In this document: piece after piece, positions 9,158-18,036 of the stretch
Layout: each line of letters starts with the position of its first letter
Numbering within the stretch: the first letter of the stretch is position 1
NCBI GenBank assembly: GCA_945883495.1
Contig: CAMCXS010000050.1
Coordinates: 1 to 43,130 of the forward strand
Direction: 5' to 3'
Origin: Akkermansia muciniphila
GTDB lineage: Bacteria > Verrucomicrobiota > Verrucomicrobiia > Verrucomicrobiales > DEV007
DNA length: 43,130 bases
Notes under the pieces: model-generated
Seen by the model: only the letters and a program-made list of their open reading frames with translations
Told to the model about the DNA's origin: nothing
Databases searched by the model: none
Position numbers and translations under genes: made by a program

Positions 9158-9523
9158 ATGAAGACGCAGACATCTACGCTACCAATTCTAATACAGCATG
9201 CCCGCAATAAGCTGACTCAAGCGAGCGGTCAACCGTTGGGAGTTCCAACCGGCACGGTATACTCTCATACATGTCCTTGTGATGCCAGTGGTCTTCCGGT
9301 TGCCGATGAAATTCTTGTCCTCGTAAAGCTTGCCGGAGGGCCCATGGTCATGGGGTCTTTGGCTTCACCTGAGGCCGGGCGCCTGCGCATTGGCTGCCGA
9401 GTCCGCATGATCCTAGATGAGGCCCACTTGGAAGAACAGCCGACGAGCCATCGGCATCGGTTCGAGCCATTGCAGGCCCCGTCCATTGCTCAGGTGAATC
9501 GACTCGAGATCGCGAGTGTGTAA
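9158..9523 (+). CDS. Stand-alone OB-fold domain protein, DUF35-like thiolase partner
   Basis: A 121-aa protein whose core (GTVYSHTCPC, ILVLVKLAGGPMVMGSL, LRIGCRVRM) looks like the OB-fold half of DUF35 proteins, which bind thiolases and channel acyl-CoA intermediates in archaeal and some bacterial complexes. The usual N-terminal rubredoxin-like zinc ribbon is missing: the first 40 residues contain no CxxC pair. It begins 47 bp after the thiolase stop. A TTG at 9107 would extend it to overlap the thiolase stop, but the ATG at 9158 is favoured because the extra residues show no domain-like character. Assignment rests on pattern and gene order and is moderate. Confidence 0.6.
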   Translation: MKTQTSTLPILIQHARNKLTQASGQPLGVPTGTVYSHTCPCDASGLPVADEILVLVKLAGGPMVMGSLASPEAGRLRIGCRVRMILDEAHLEEQPTSHRHRFEPLQAPSIAQVNRLEIASV

Positions 9524-9528
9524 CAGAA

Positions 9529-9720
9529 ATGAAAACCGAGAGCGTTAAACCAAAGGACAAGCGAGCGGCCATTGGCTGCGCCGGGGATTTATTGACAAAA
9601 GCGGCGCTGCCGATCCTTCCTCCGCATGCTCTTGCCAATTTTGAGCCGCCAGTCGCCAGGGCTCACCACAGTGATTGGGTTGCTCCTTGGGTTGACTGGT
9701 ACCGAGTCAATTTGGATTGA
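9529..9720 (+). CDS. Small 63-aa protein of unknown function
   Basis: An ORF starting 5 bp after the OB-fold gene stop, in the same direction, and ending 21 bp before a strong hairpin. Position and spacing suggest a third gene of the thiolase operon. The sequence is Lys-rich at the N-terminus and ends in an aromatic WVAPWVDWYRVNLD tail. I recognise no family; no cysteine pairs or membrane segment stand out. The ribosome-binding signal is weak. It could be a chance ORF. Confidence 0.4.
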   Translation: MKTESVKPKDKRAAIGCAGDLLTKAALPILPPHALANFEPPVARAHHSDWVAPWVDWYRVNLD

Positions 9721-9741
9721 GAATGGAGGGACGAAAGCTGG

Positions 9742-9769
9742 GCCGGGCGATTTATCCGAATCGCCCGGC
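9742..9769. terminator. Bidirectional hairpin between the thiolase operon and phaC
   Basis: A perfect 11-bp stem: GCCGGGCGATT (9742-9752), loop TATCCG, AATCGCCCGGC (9759-9769). It lies between convergent genes ending at 9720 (+) and 9790 (-). It has no strong T-tract, so it may need Rho or act mainly as an RNA 3'-end stabiliser. Confidence 0.65.
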
Positions 9770-9789
9770 ATCAGCAATCATGAACGGAA

Positions 9790-10902
9790 TTAGCGCTTCG
9801 CCGAAGATCGATCCGCTAGCCACATCGCTGTCCGTGGCCAGAGTCCGCCGTCCTTATGCGCTTTTCGACTGACCGCTAAGCCAATATGTCCGGCGTCAAT
9901 GGATAAGGAGCGGACATCCGAGCTGCCCACTTCCTTCTTCAAGGCCATTGTTGAGAGAGGTGGTACTAAGTGATCGGCATCAGCCGTGAGCAAGAGAAGA
10001 GGACACTTGATGTCCTTGAGGCTAATTCGCTTGCCGTTCAGTACGAACTCGCCTTTCACGAGTTGGTTCCCCTGGTAAAGGGATTTGACGAACTCCCGGA
10101 AGGTCTCCCCTGGAACCGGAATATTGTCATTGGCCCAACGCTCCATTGCGAAGAAATTCTGCAGGAAATCCTCATCGTAAAGACGTTCGTAGAGGTCTCT
10201 GTACTTCTGTACATAGTTGCGAACCGGCTTCATCATCTGGAAGGCGTTCTGAAGAAATGCTCCTGGGCAGTTCCCATAGGTATCGACTAGTGAATCCACA
10301 TCAAAGTACTCCGGATCCGTCCACAGATTCAGAAGTCCCTCTTTGTGATCAAAATCAATCGGAGCGGCCATGAGAATCAGGTTACGGACCTGCTCAGGAT
10401 AGAGGGCTGTGTACATGGTTGACATGGTTCCCCCCATACAATAGCCCAGTAAATTCAGCTGCGCCGAGCCCGTGGACTGGCAGACATAATCCCCTACGTT
10501 CTTCATGAACCCGCATACGTAGTCCTTGATGCGGAGGGTGCGGTCAGCCGCCGTGGGCACTCCCCAATCGATCAGATACACGTCGTGGCCCCGCTTAAGA
10601 AATTGCGATACCACGCTCCGGTCCGACTGAAGATCAAGGATATAAGGACGGTTCACGAGTGCAAAGCATACGAGTAGGGGCTCTGCGTAGTCCACGGTGT
10701 ATCCTAGAGCCCGGCCATTGTATCGAAGCAATCTGAGGGAATCCTCTTCATAGACGACCTCATGCGGCGTCCGCTCCACATCGACGTCACGGAAATAGCG
10801 ACCTAGGGTGGCGCCATTCATCCATCGGCCCCAGTTGCGGAAATACTCGGTCTGTGCCTCGCGCTGAAGCGTGAGGAAGGCATCGAACATTGGATTGGTC
10901 AT
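9790..10902 (-). CDS. phaC: PHA synthase class III subunit PhaC
   Basis: A 370-aa alpha/beta-hydrolase-fold polymerase that links (R)-3-hydroxyacyl-CoA units into polyhydroxyalkanoate on the granule surface. The lipase-box-like motif is GYCMGG, with nucleophile Cys155. The other triad members are Asp310 (TADADHLVPP) and His339 (DAGHIGLAV). The length near 360 aa and the linked phaE gene mark it as class III, which is active as a PhaC-PhaE complex on short-chain monomers. It is the last gene of the minus-strand phasin-phaA-phaE-phaB-phaC operon, 12 bp after phaB. The start ATG (10902) gives the expected N-terminus MTNPMFDAF. Confidence 0.95.
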   Translation of the reverse strand: MTNPMFDAFLTLQREAQTEYFRNWGRWMNGATLGRYFRDVDVERTPHEVVYEEDSLRLLRYNGRALGYTVDYAEPLLVCFALVNRPYILDLQSDRSVVSQFLKRGHDVYLIDWGVPTAADRTLRIKDYVCGFMKNVGDYVCQSTGSAQLNLLGYCMGGTMSTMYTALYPEQVRNLILMAAPIDFDHKEGLLNLWTDPEYFDVDSLVDTYGNCPGAFLQNAFQMMKPVRNYVQKYRDLYERLYDEDFLQNFFAMERWANDNIPVPGETFREFVKSLYQGNQLVKGEFVLNGKRISLKDIKCPLLLLTADADHLVPPLSTMALKKEVGSSDVRSLSIDAGHIGLAVSRKAHKDGGLWPRTAMWLADRSSAKR

Positions 10903-10914
10903 AGAGTCGCTAGG

Positions 10915-11724
10915 TTACCTCATGAGCATGCCGCCATTGACATCGAGAACGTGCCCGGTTATGTAGGAAGCAAGAGGTGAGCTGAGGAAGCTGACCGCAG
11001 CAGCGATTTCCCGTGGTTCGGCCAACCTGCCAATTGGCGTCCGCTCCAAGACCGATTGCATCGCTCGCTCGGGAACTTCAGCTGTCATCCGCGTCGAGAC
11101 AAAGCCAGGGGCAATGGCATTGACCGTGACTCCCTTCCGGGCATACTCAAGGGCAAGTGTTTTGGTGAGAGCAATCACCCCTGCCTTGGCCGCTGCGTAA
11201 TTTGCTTGGCCGAAGCCTCCGGCTTCACCAATGATGCTGGAGATATTGACGATCCGTCCCCACCCACGATCCGCCATGGCGTCAATAAAGCAGCGGGTAA
11301 CAGAGAAAACGCCGGTGAGATTGACCGCAAGGACACCTTGCCACATATCAAGGGTCATCTTCTTGAAACTCCGGTCACGGGTGATGCCGGCATTATTGAC
11401 CAGAATATCAATGCTTGGAAATGCCATTGAAACCTCGCGCGCCATGCGTTCGACGTCCTCGGGTTTGGCAATATCATGACTGTAGCTCGCTGAGCGTCGA
11501 CCCATGTCTTGGATCTCCGCTTGAACGTCGGTCGCAAACTTGCAACCGGTGTAGCAAGTGATCGCGACATCGGCCCCCAGAGAAGCGAGGCTCAGAGCGA
11601 TCGCGCGTCCGATTCCCCGGGAGCCCCCGGTCACAAGAGCGGTTTTTCCGTGCAGACTCCAATCCATCATCCGCACGAACTCGGTGTTGTTGAGTTCGGG
11701 GCTGGGAATCTCGTTGGTATGCAT
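10915..11724 (-). CDS. phaB: NADPH-dependent acetoacetyl-CoA reductase
   Basis: A short-chain dehydrogenase/reductase with the cofactor motif TGGSRGIG, the structural NNAG (NNAGITRDRSF), the catalytic Ser (NISSIIG) and Tyr-x3-Lys (YAAAK), and a C-terminal DVNGGMLMR. Between phaE and phaC it should reduce acetoacetyl-CoA to (R)-3-hydroxybutyryl-CoA. A FabG-type role is formally possible but less likely here. The start is ambiguous: a TTG at 11748 overlaps the phaE stop, the ATG at 11724 is used here, and ATG ATG near 11667-11670 would give about 252 aa, closest to the family length. None has a clear Shine-Dalgarno sequence. Confidence 0.9.
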   Translation of the reverse strand: MHTNEIPSPELNNTEFVRMMDWSLHGKTALVTGGSRGIGRAIALSLASLGADVAITCYTGCKFATDVQAEIQDMGRRSASYSHDIAKPEDVERMAREVSMAFPSIDILVNNAGITRDRSFKKMTLDMWQGVLAVNLTGVFSVTRCFIDAMADRGWGRIVNISSIIGEAGGFGQANYAAAKAGVIALTKTLALEYARKGVTVNAIAPGFVSTRMTAEVPERAMQSVLERTPIGRLAEPREIAAAVSFLSSPLASYITGHVLDVNGGMLMR

Positions 11725-11744
11725 GCTGTCTTTGGAGGTCGAGG

Positions 11745-12563
11745 TCAATTTGAGGACCGGTTGCGAGAGGGTTTGCCTTTGACTTTTGACTTACCGTTGG
11801 GTGGGGGCGGTGTTGAGCTTCGTGATCTCACTGTTGGTTTGTTTGTGCGAGGTTCGGCCGGGCGAGTCCGATTAGCTGCGGGCGCTTCTCTCGCAGTTCT
11901 TGGAGGCGGTCCGTCAGCGGTCATGCTGAGGTGCAGCTCGATGCGCTCCAATGCCGACGAGACGGAGTTCTCGAGGCGCTCCAATCTGGTGTGAAGTTGA
12001 TCAAGTGCTCCATCGACCAGGCGGCGGACGTCTCCCGATCCCTTGTTGGATCGGATAGTCTCCTCAAGCCGGTCCAGACGTTCCTCCAGGCTGCCGTTGA
12101 GGCGGGAGCCAATTCCGCCTTCAACGCCATTCATGCGATGCAATAGCTCTTCGTCGAGCCGCCGGATCAAATTGTCCTCAAAACTATGGAGACGCTCATA
12201 CAGGCCGCTTATGTCACTGGCTGTGGGAATACCCGCGTTGCGCGCGAACTCTTTCGTGATGTTGTCGGACTGCTGCTTGCTTTTTACGATAAAATCGGAT
12301 TGATGTCGCATCCACTCCAGAAACTGAGGCGTGCTTAGGTAGGTCTCTAGACTGTCGCTCATTGCGTCCATCCAGCGTCGCTCCCAGTCACGGAAGTAGC
12401 TTGAGGGGTTCATCATGTTCATGGGCAGGGTGACCGACTGCCAGGCGGCGCCAGTGGTCTCCTTTGCAAAATTCGCCCATAGATCCATGAAAGGACGCAT
12501 CATCGGATTGTCGAAAGCAGGATGGTCCGCCGGGAGCGGATGCTTGGATTTTGGAGTAGACAT
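11745..12563 (-). CDS. phaE: PHA synthase class III subunit PhaE
   Basis: A 272-aa protein that lacks a catalytic domain. It shows the PhaE-like N-terminal region (FMDLWANFAKE near residue 27; YFRDWERRWMDAM and PQFLEWMRHQSDF), then long amphipathic helices with coiled-coil character (residues about 110-215), and a basic Pro/Ser-rich disordered tail ending RNRSSN. PhaE stabilises and activates class III PhaC. The ATG at 12563 was chosen because the longer frame (12623) would start inside phaA; the gap to the phaA stop is then 13 bp. The stop overlaps a potential TTG start of phaB. The basic tail may contact granule-associated DNA or the synthase; that is inference. Confidence 0.85.
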   Translation of the reverse strand: MSTPKSKHPLPADHPAFDNPMMRPFMDLWANFAKETTGAAWQSVTLPMNMMNPSSYFRDWERRWMDAMSDSLETYLSTPQFLEWMRHQSDFIVKSKQQSDNITKEFARNAGIPTASDISGLYERLHSFEDNLIRRLDEELLHRMNGVEGGIGSRLNGSLEERLDRLEETIRSNKGSGDVRRLVDGALDQLHTRLERLENSVSSALERIELHLSMTADGPPPRTAREAPAANRTRPAEPRTNKPTVRSRSSTPPPPNGKSKVKGKPSRNRSSN

Positions 12564-12576
12564 AAGGAGTTGCGGG

Positions 12577-13782
12577 TTAGGGTTCGATAGCTTCCAAGGC
12601 CAGAGCGATGGCTTCGCCTCCACCGATACACAAGCAGGCGAGGCCGCGACGGCCGCCGGTACGGCGCAAACCTGTCAGCAGGGTGACCAGTAAGCGGGCG
12701 CCACTGCAACCGATGGGATGCCCGAGGGCCACTGCTCCGCCATAGATATTGAGCTTTGAGCGAGGAATCGCGAGTTCTTGTTCAGCAGCCATGGGTACTG
12801 CGGCGAAAGCCTCGTTGATTTCAAACAGATCAACGTTGGCTACTGTCCAGTTCAATTGATCGAGCAGCATATTGATCGCGCCGATTGGGGCCAGTGTGAA
12901 CCACTCTGGTTCGCGGCTGAAGGTGGCGTGGCCAACAATCTTTGCGAGGGGGCGCAGTCCGAATTGCGCGCAAGCACCGCCCGAGGCGATTGCGACGGCG
13001 GCCGCTCCATCATTGATGCTGGAGGCATTCCCAGCGGTGACGGTTCCATCTGGTGAAAACGCTGGACGTAGTTCGCGGAGCTTGGTGGCGTCAAATCTGG
13101 CCGGTTCTTCATCCTCTGCCACAATTGTGGACTTCTTGCGAATCATGACCTCCACCGGGACGATCTCATCGTCGAAGATGCCTTCTTTCACTGCCCGCCG
13201 GGCACGGAGATAGCTCTCTTCGGCGTAGTCATCCTGCTGCTGCCTTGTGAATCCATATTTGGCTGCGCATCGATCTCCGTAGAGGCCCATGTGTTTGTCG
13301 CCATAAACGTCCCAAAGACCATCATGGACCATGGCATCAATCACCTCTCCGTTGCCCATTCGGTAGCCATCGCGGGCTCTCAAGAGGAGGTAGGGCGCGC
13401 AGCTCATGCTTTCCATCCCGCCAGCGACGATTAACCGCGCCAGTCCGGTTTGGATAGATTGCATTCCCCAAATCACGGACTTCAATCCAGAGCCGCAAAC
13501 CTTGTTGACCGTGGTCGCTCCCACGGCGGGTGGGAGCCCGGCATAGATGGACGCTTGCCTTGCTGGGTTTTGGCCCAATCCAGCGGAGATGACATTTCCC
13601 ATAATGACTTCGTCAACTTCGCATTGGTCAATGCGTGCTTGCTCGACGACGGCCCGGATCACGGTCGCCCCAAGTTGTGGCGCCGACACGGTGGCCAAGC
13701 TGCCGCAAAAGGAGCCCATGGGCGTACGGGCGGCCGCCACAACAAACACTTCTTTTTCGATTAGGTCTCTAGATGCAGGCAT
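12577..13782 (-). CDS. phaA: Acetyl-CoA C-acetyltransferase (biosynthetic beta-ketothiolase)
   Basis: A 401-aa thiolase with the full set of motifs: nucleophilic Cys96 in NKVCGSGLKSV, NEAFAAVPM, GGAVALGHPIGCSGAR with the catalytic His, and the second Cys in CLCIGGGEA. It condenses two acetyl-CoA to acetoacetyl-CoA, the first step of PHB synthesis. It is the second gene of the PHA operon, 32 bp after the phasin stop. The length and both catalytic cysteines mark it as a true biosynthetic thiolase, unlike the SCP-x-type paralogue at 8-9.1 kb. Confidence 0.95.
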   Translation of the reverse strand: MPASRDLIEKEVFVVAAARTPMGSFCGSLATVSAPQLGATVIRAVVEQARIDQCEVDEVIMGNVISAGLGQNPARQASIYAGLPPAVGATTVNKVCGSGLKSVIWGMQSIQTGLARLIVAGGMESMSCAPYLLLRARDGYRMGNGEVIDAMVHDGLWDVYGDKHMGLYGDRCAAKYGFTRQQQDDYAEESYLRARRAVKEGIFDDEIVPVEVMIRKKSTIVAEDEEPARFDATKLRELRPAFSPDGTVTAGNASSINDGAAAVAIASGGACAQFGLRPLAKIVGHATFSREPEWFTLAPIGAINMLLDQLNWTVANVDLFEINEAFAAVPMAAEQELAIPRSKLNIYGGAVALGHPIGCSGARLLVTLLTGLRRTGGRRGLACLCIGGGEAIALALEAIEP

Positions 13783-13814
13783 ATCGTCATGGTGACGCGG
13801 CGTTCACCGCGTCC

Positions 13815-14318
13815 TTAGGCCTCTACTTTCCCGAACGACGAGGACATCTCCATCCAGGATTTTGCGGCGTCTTGAAACTCCTTTAGCTGGGCCTCAGAAC
13901 TCTTCTGCCAAGCCGCAAGACTGGTGCGATAGAAGTCCTCCATCTTCTCCGCGAACGCTTCAGGGCTGGTAGTCTGCGTCAAGCGCATAGCTCCCTCGAC
14001 AGCCTCGACAGCGCTGCGATACTGGAGCTCAAGAACTTCGCGGCGCTTGGTCAACATGTGGTCGATCGTCTCTGCCCAACCGCTGTGGACCTTCTCCATG
14101 TCATCGGTGACGTTGGAGAAGGTCTGGGCGGTTGCCGACGTCCCATTAGTTCCTTGCCAACGGCCAGTCCATGTCTTTAGGAGGTCGCTCTGCATCCTAA
14201 GGAACTCCCGCTGCATTTCGACAGTGGTGTCGGCGGCTTTTCCTAGATATTCAAAGCTCTCGTTGAATACTTTCCGGCTTGTTTTTTGTGCGTGGTGCAT
14301 TGTTTCCTGATTGTCCAT
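13815..14318 (-). CDS. phaP: Phasin-family PHA granule protein
   Basis: A 167-aa protein that is all-helical, rich in Ala, Glu, Gln and Lys, with no cysteines. The pattern (VFNESFEYLGKAADTTVEMQREFLRMQ, AVEAVEGAMRLTQTTSPEAFAEKMEDFYRTSLAAW, ending FGKVEA) is typical of phasins, which coat PHA granules and set their size and number. It is the first gene of the PHA operon, and the divergent neighbour is phaR. In other bacteria PhaR represses phaP until granules appear. TGC-rich palindromes lie in the shared upstream region. Confidence is good from composition and context; family choice within phasins is not resolved. Confidence 0.82.
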   Translation of the reverse strand: MDNQETMHHAQKTSRKVFNESFEYLGKAADTTVEMQREFLRMQSDLLKTWTGRWQGTNGTSATAQTFSNVTDDMEKVHSGWAETIDHMLTKRREVLELQYRSAVEAVEGAMRLTQTTSPEAFAEKMEDFYRTSLAAWQKSSEAQLKEFQDAAKSWMEMSSSFGKVEA

Positions 14319-14403
14319 ACATCTACCATTGGCTTTGTTTTTGATTCCTATGAATCGCTCTGTGTAATCACATGCCAGAGACTAAAGATAAAGTCAAATG
14401 TTT

Positions 14404-14513
14404 TTGCTGCATGTGCAACAAAACGGTGAAGGCGTCATGCATATTGCATGATCCGGAATCAGTTGTCGGTTATCTGACGATTCCTCGGTCGGCTGCAGAA
14501 TGCTGCAAGTGCA
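14404..14513. promoter_or_regulatory. TGC-rich operator cluster between phaP and phaR
   Basis: Three elements lie in the 246-bp divergent region. TTGCTGCATGTGCA starts at 14404, and the same stretch extended by one A forms TTGC-N7-GCAA. CATGCA-TAT-TGCATG (14436-14450) is a perfect 6-bp palindrome. TGCAG-AATG-CTGCA (14494-14507) runs into ATGCTGCAAGTGCA (14500-14513). The first and last share TGCTGCA[T/A]GTGCA. TGC-rich inverted repeats are the known type of operator for PhaR in Alphaproteobacteria. The 13-mer ATGCTGCAAGTGC recurs exactly upstream of aceB. Confidence 0.6.
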
Positions 14514-14564
14514 CCTAGATTCTCGCCATTGCTGGAATCCTGAAAAAGGAGTAGAATAGCCACT

Positions 14565-15101
14565 ATGACCGCCGACGGGCCGATCCAAATCAAACGATAC
14601 CCCAATCGGCGTTTCTATGCCCGGCAAGCAAAGGCCTACGTTTCGCTGCAGGATATTGAACAGATGGTGCGCGATGGCCATACTGTGGAAATCACCGACA
14701 GCCAGTCCGGCGAGGAGATCACGAGGACAGTTCTAGCTCAGATCATCATGGAGCAGCACCCGGACAAGTTCTCGCTGTTCCCTACGGCGATGCTTCATTC
14801 CATCCTTCAGGCCAATGAGGCGATGTCTGACTTCCTTAAGGATTATTTTGAACAGTGTCTCACCTATTTAGACTTGCTTCGGGTCCAAGGGGCCTCCGCC
14901 CCGGTGCAGAATCCGATGGAGTGGATGCGGGCGTGGATGGATCGTATGTATCCGGGCACGCCCTTCCCGGTGCCGGGCTGGATGCCGCGGAAACCGGCTG
15001 CTCAAGAGGACGATCTGCGACGGCGCATGGCGGACCTGGAGGCGCGCCTTCGGCAAATGGAAGGCGATGCCCCCAAGCGTGGCGAGAGTCGCGCTGAGTA
15101 G
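14565..15101 (+). CDS. phaR: PHA synthesis regulator PhaR
   Basis: A 178-aa protein with the PHB_acc_N domain at the start (IKRYPNRRFYARQAKAYVSL, then DIEQMVRDGHTVEITDSQSGEEITRTVLAQIIMEQ, residues about 7-65), followed by the accumulation-regulator repeat region with LFPTAMLHSIL and a C-terminal coiled coil. PhaR binds both DNA and PHA polymer and derepresses phasin and PHA genes when granules form. AGGAG sits 12 nt upstream of the ATG, a slightly long spacing. It is divergent from the phasin operon and convergent with aceA (5-bp gap). Its likely targets include its own promoter. Confidence 0.93.
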   Translation: MTADGPIQIKRYPNRRFYARQAKAYVSLQDIEQMVRDGHTVEITDSQSGEEITRTVLAQIIMEQHPDKFSLFPTAMLHSILQANEAMSDFLKDYFEQCLTYLDLLRVQGASAPVQNPMEWMRAWMDRMYPGTPFPVPGWMPRKPAAQEDDLRRRMADLEARLRQMEGDAPKRGESRAE

Positions 15102-15106
15102 GGTAT

Positions 15107-16405
15107 TTAGGAGTGGCAGAACTGATCTGACTCGGTCGATTCGGCAAGAGCGGTCGTGGAGCTGGTTCCTCCCGAGACCACTTTGGACACCTCGTCAAAG
15201 TATCCGGTGCCGACTTCCTGCTGGTGCCGTGTGGCCGTGTAACCTCTCTGCTCCTGGGCAAATTCGCGTTGTTGAAAATCGCTGTAGGCCTTCATTCCGG
15301 CGCTGAGATAGTCCTTGGCCAGCTCAAACATGGAGAAATTCAGACTGTGAAAGCCCGCCAGCGTGACGAATTGGTATTTGTATCCGAGGCGGCCCAATTC
15401 GACTTGGAAATCCGCGATCTCCCGCTCGTCGAGATTGTGCTTCCAGTTGAACGATGGGGAGCAGTTGTAGGCGAGGAGCTTGCCGGGGAATTCGGCGTGG
15501 ATCGCCTCGGCGAAGGTTCGGGCGCGCTCCAGGTTTGGGGTTGAGGTCTCACACCAAATGAGGTCGGCGAAGGGGGCGTAGGCCTTGGCTCGGGCGATCG
15601 CCATTTCAAGCCCTCCTTCGATCCGGAAAAAACCGTCGGGGGTGCGTTGGCCGTTGAGGAAGGGTTTATCGACGGGGTCCGCGTCGCTGGTGATGAGCCG
15701 GGCGCTCTCGGCATCGGTTCGAGCGATGAGAACTGTCGGTACGTTCAAAACGTCTGCGGCGAGGCGCGCGGCGATGAGGGTGCGCAGGAATTGGGAGGTG
15801 GGGATCAGGACTTTGCCGCCGAGATGGCCGCATTTCTTCTCGGACGAGAGTTGGTCCTCGAAGTGGACGGCGGCGGCGCCAGCTTCGATCATCGCCTTCA
15901 TCATCTCAAAGGCATTGAGCGGACCGCCGAACCCTGCTTCCGCGTCTGCGACAATCGGAGTATACCAATCGATCCGGTTTTTAGCGCCCGAGGTTCGTTC
16001 AATTTGATCGGCGCGCATCAAGGCCTGGTTGATTCGCCTGACCAGGGTAGGAACGCTATTGGATGGGTAGAGGCTCTGGTCGGGATACGTTTGGCCAGAG
16101 AGGTTGGCATCCGCCGCCACCTGCCACCCGCTGCAGTAGATCGCCTGGAGCCCAGCCCGGACCATTTGCACTGCCTGCTGCCCGCTCAGGGCGCCCAGAC
16201 TACGGACCGCTGGTTCCGAGTGAAGGAGGTTCCAAAGCCGCTCGGCGCCGAGTCTGGCGAGTGTGTACTCAATCTGAACCGAGGTTCGCAGCCGCTCGAC
16301 ATCGCGATTGGAGTAAGGGCGTTGAATTCCCTGCCAGCGGTTTTGCGGCTCGGCGGAGGTTCCTCGATTTGATGCTTTGGATTTGGCCGCGGTCGATGAT
16401 TTCAT
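15107..16405 (-). CDS. aceA: Isocitrate lyase
   Basis: A 432-aa enzyme that splits isocitrate to succinate and glyoxylate in the glyoxylate bypass. The catalytic loop KKCGHLGGK is at residues 190-198 with Cys192. The metal/substrate region includes DAEAGFGG, and the C-terminus holds [16 protein letters not shown]. The length matches bacterial class isocitrate lyases. Its ATG overlaps the aceB stop by four bases (ATGA), so it is the second gene of aceB-aceA. It ends 5 bp from convergent phaR with no obvious terminator hairpin between them. Needed for growth on acetyl-CoA, including that released from stored PHB. Confidence 0.96.
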   Translation of the reverse strand: MKSSTAAKSKASNRGTSAEPQNRWQGIQRPYSNRDVERLRTSVQIEYTLARLGAERLWNLLHSEPAVRSLGALSGQQAVQMVRAGLQAIYCSGWQVAADANLSGQTYPDQSLYPSNSVPTLVRRINQALMRADQIERTSGAKNRIDWYTPIVADAEAGFGGPLNAFEMMKAMIEAGAAAVHFEDQLSSEKKCGHLGGKVLIPTSQFLRTLIAARLAADVLNVPTVLIARTDAESARLITSDADPVDKPFLNGQRTPDGFFRIEGGLEMAIARAKAYAPFADLIWCETSTPNLERARTFAEAIHAEFPGKLLAYNCSPSFNWKHNLDEREIADFQVELGRLGYKYQFVTLAGFHSLNFSMFELAKDYLSAGMKAYSDFQQREFAQEQRGYTATRHQQEVGTGYFDEVSKVVSGGTSSTTALAESTESDQFCHS

Positions 16406-18036
16406 GGCGTTGGAGCGGGTTCGTCTTGGTACGTGTCGCGGGTTAAAAGATCGTAGGCTGGAATGGTAAGAAAATCGACGAGGGTTGGTGATGTGACGAG
16501 CTCGTCGATGAGGCGAGCGGCTTGCTCACGGCGGCTGGTAAGGTTGCGCTCGTCGCCGTTGAGGACTCTCAATCCGGCAAGTTCTTCGGCGAGAATCCTA
16601 CGGAACAGGGCCGCATCCACGACTCTGCCATCCTCCAGCTTCGCGCCATGCCGGATCCACTGCCAGAGTTGGGAGCGTGAGATCTCAGCTGTGGCGGTAT
16701 CTTCCATCAGGTTAAAGAGCGGCACGCATCCGAGTCCTCCAAGCCACGCTTGGACGTACTGCAGGGCGACGTTGACGTTCTGGCGTAGACCGGCCTCGGT
16801 TCTGGTGCCTCTCGGTGGCTCAATCAGGTCAATCGGCGTGGCTTCAAAGACTTCTAGAAGTTTGTGGATCTGGTTCCCCTGGTCCAAGGTTCCGAAGATC
16901 TCGCGAGCGAGCGGGACTAGGCCCGGATGCGCGACCCATGTCCCGTCGTGCCCGTCGGCTACCTCGCGACGTTTGTCTGCTGCGACCTTTTCCATTGCGG
17001 CTATGTTAGCTTCCGGATCATCCTTGATGGGAATCTGTGCCGCCATCCCGCCCATGGCATGGATGCCGCGGCGGTGACAAGTCTTTACTACCAAACGGGT
17101 GTAGGCCCGCAGGAACGGTTGGGTCATGGTGACTTGACTGCGATCGGGAAGAACGAAGTCAGGGTGTTCCCGGAACGTTTTGATGAAGCTAAACATGTAG
17201 TCCCATCGGCCGCAGTTCAGACCTGCGGAGTGCTCCCTGAGTTCATAAAGGATTTCGTCCATCTCGAAGGCCGCAGGCAGCGTCTCGATGAGAACGGTAG
17301 CGCGGATACTGCCACGGGGGAGATCGAGGTGATCCTGGGCAAAAAGGAAGACCTCATTCCAAAGGCGCGCCTCAAGGTGAGATTGTAACTTGGGAAGGTA
17401 AAAGTAAGGGCCGCTCCCTCGCTCCTGGAGCAGATGACGGGCATTGTGAAAGAAAAAGAGACCGAAATCCACCAACGCAGCGGGGATGGGGCATCCATCG
17501 CACCAGAGGTGGCGCTCGATCAAATGCCATCCCCGGGGTCTGACCATCAACGTGGCCGGATTATCGCCTAAGCGGTAGCACTTGCCGCTGGGACCATGAA
17601 ACTCGATGTCGCCCCGGACAGCAGCGAGAAGGTTGATTTGGCCTTGGATGCAGTTGTCCCAAGTAGGCGAATTCGCATCCTCGAAGTCCGCCATATACAC
17701 GTTGGCACCGGAATTGAGGCCGTTGATAATCATCTTCCGGTCAACAGGCCCGGTGATCTCCACACGGCGATCCACCAAATCAGCAGGAATTGGGGCTACC
17801 TTCCAGTCACTCTGGCGGATCCATGCGGTCTCTTCGATGAAATCGGGGCGAACGCCGGCGTCGAATTGGCGTTGCCGTTCCTGGCGTGCCTGGAGCAGCG
17901 TTGAGACACGTGGGGCGAATTCGCGTGATAAACTGGTGAGAAATTCTTGGGCACCACCATCGAGCACCTGGCTCACGTCGGCATTCCGGGGGCTTCGAAT
18001 TTCCAGTCCGGCAGGATTTTTTGCAACGTTCGCCAT
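16402..18036 (-). CDS. aceB: Malate synthase A
   Basis: A 544-aa enzyme that condenses glyoxylate and acetyl-CoA to malate. Family features include [29 protein letters not shown]-type sequence (residues about 94-122), the substrate/metal region around [16 protein letters not shown], and [16 protein letters not shown] with [10 protein letters not shown] further on. The length fits class A. First gene of the glyoxylate operon; aceA follows with a 4-bp overlap. Its leader (18037-18153) carries boxes matching the phaP/phaR intergenic region, one 23-36 bp before the ATG, where a repressor would block transcription. Function is confident; regulation is inference. Confidence 0.96.
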   Translation of the reverse strand: MANVAKNPAGLEIRSPRNADVSQVLDGGAQEFLTSLSREFAPRVSTLLQARQERQRQFDAGVRPDFIEETAWIRQSDWKVAPIPADLVDRRVEITGPVDRKMIINGLNSGANVYMADFEDANSPTWDNCIQGQINLLAAVRGDIEFHGPSGKCYRLGDNPATLMVRPRGWHLIERHLWCDGCPIPAALVDFGLFFFHNARHLLQERGSGPYFYLPKLQSHLEARLWNEVFLFAQDHLDLPRGSIRATVLIETLPAAFEMDEILYELREHSAGLNCGRWDYMFSFIKTFREHPDFVLPDRSQVTMTQPFLRAYTRLVVKTCHRRGIHAMGGMAAQIPIKDDPEANIAAMEKVAADKRREVADGHDGTWVAHPGLVPLAREIFGTLDQGNQIHKLLEVFEATPIDLIEPPRGTRTEAGLRQNVNVALQYVQAWLGGLGCVPLFNLMEDTATAEISRSQLWQWIRHGAKLEDGRVVDAALFRRILAEELAGLRVLNGDERNLTSRREQAARLIDELVTSPTLVDFLTIPAYDLLTRDTYQDEPAPTP

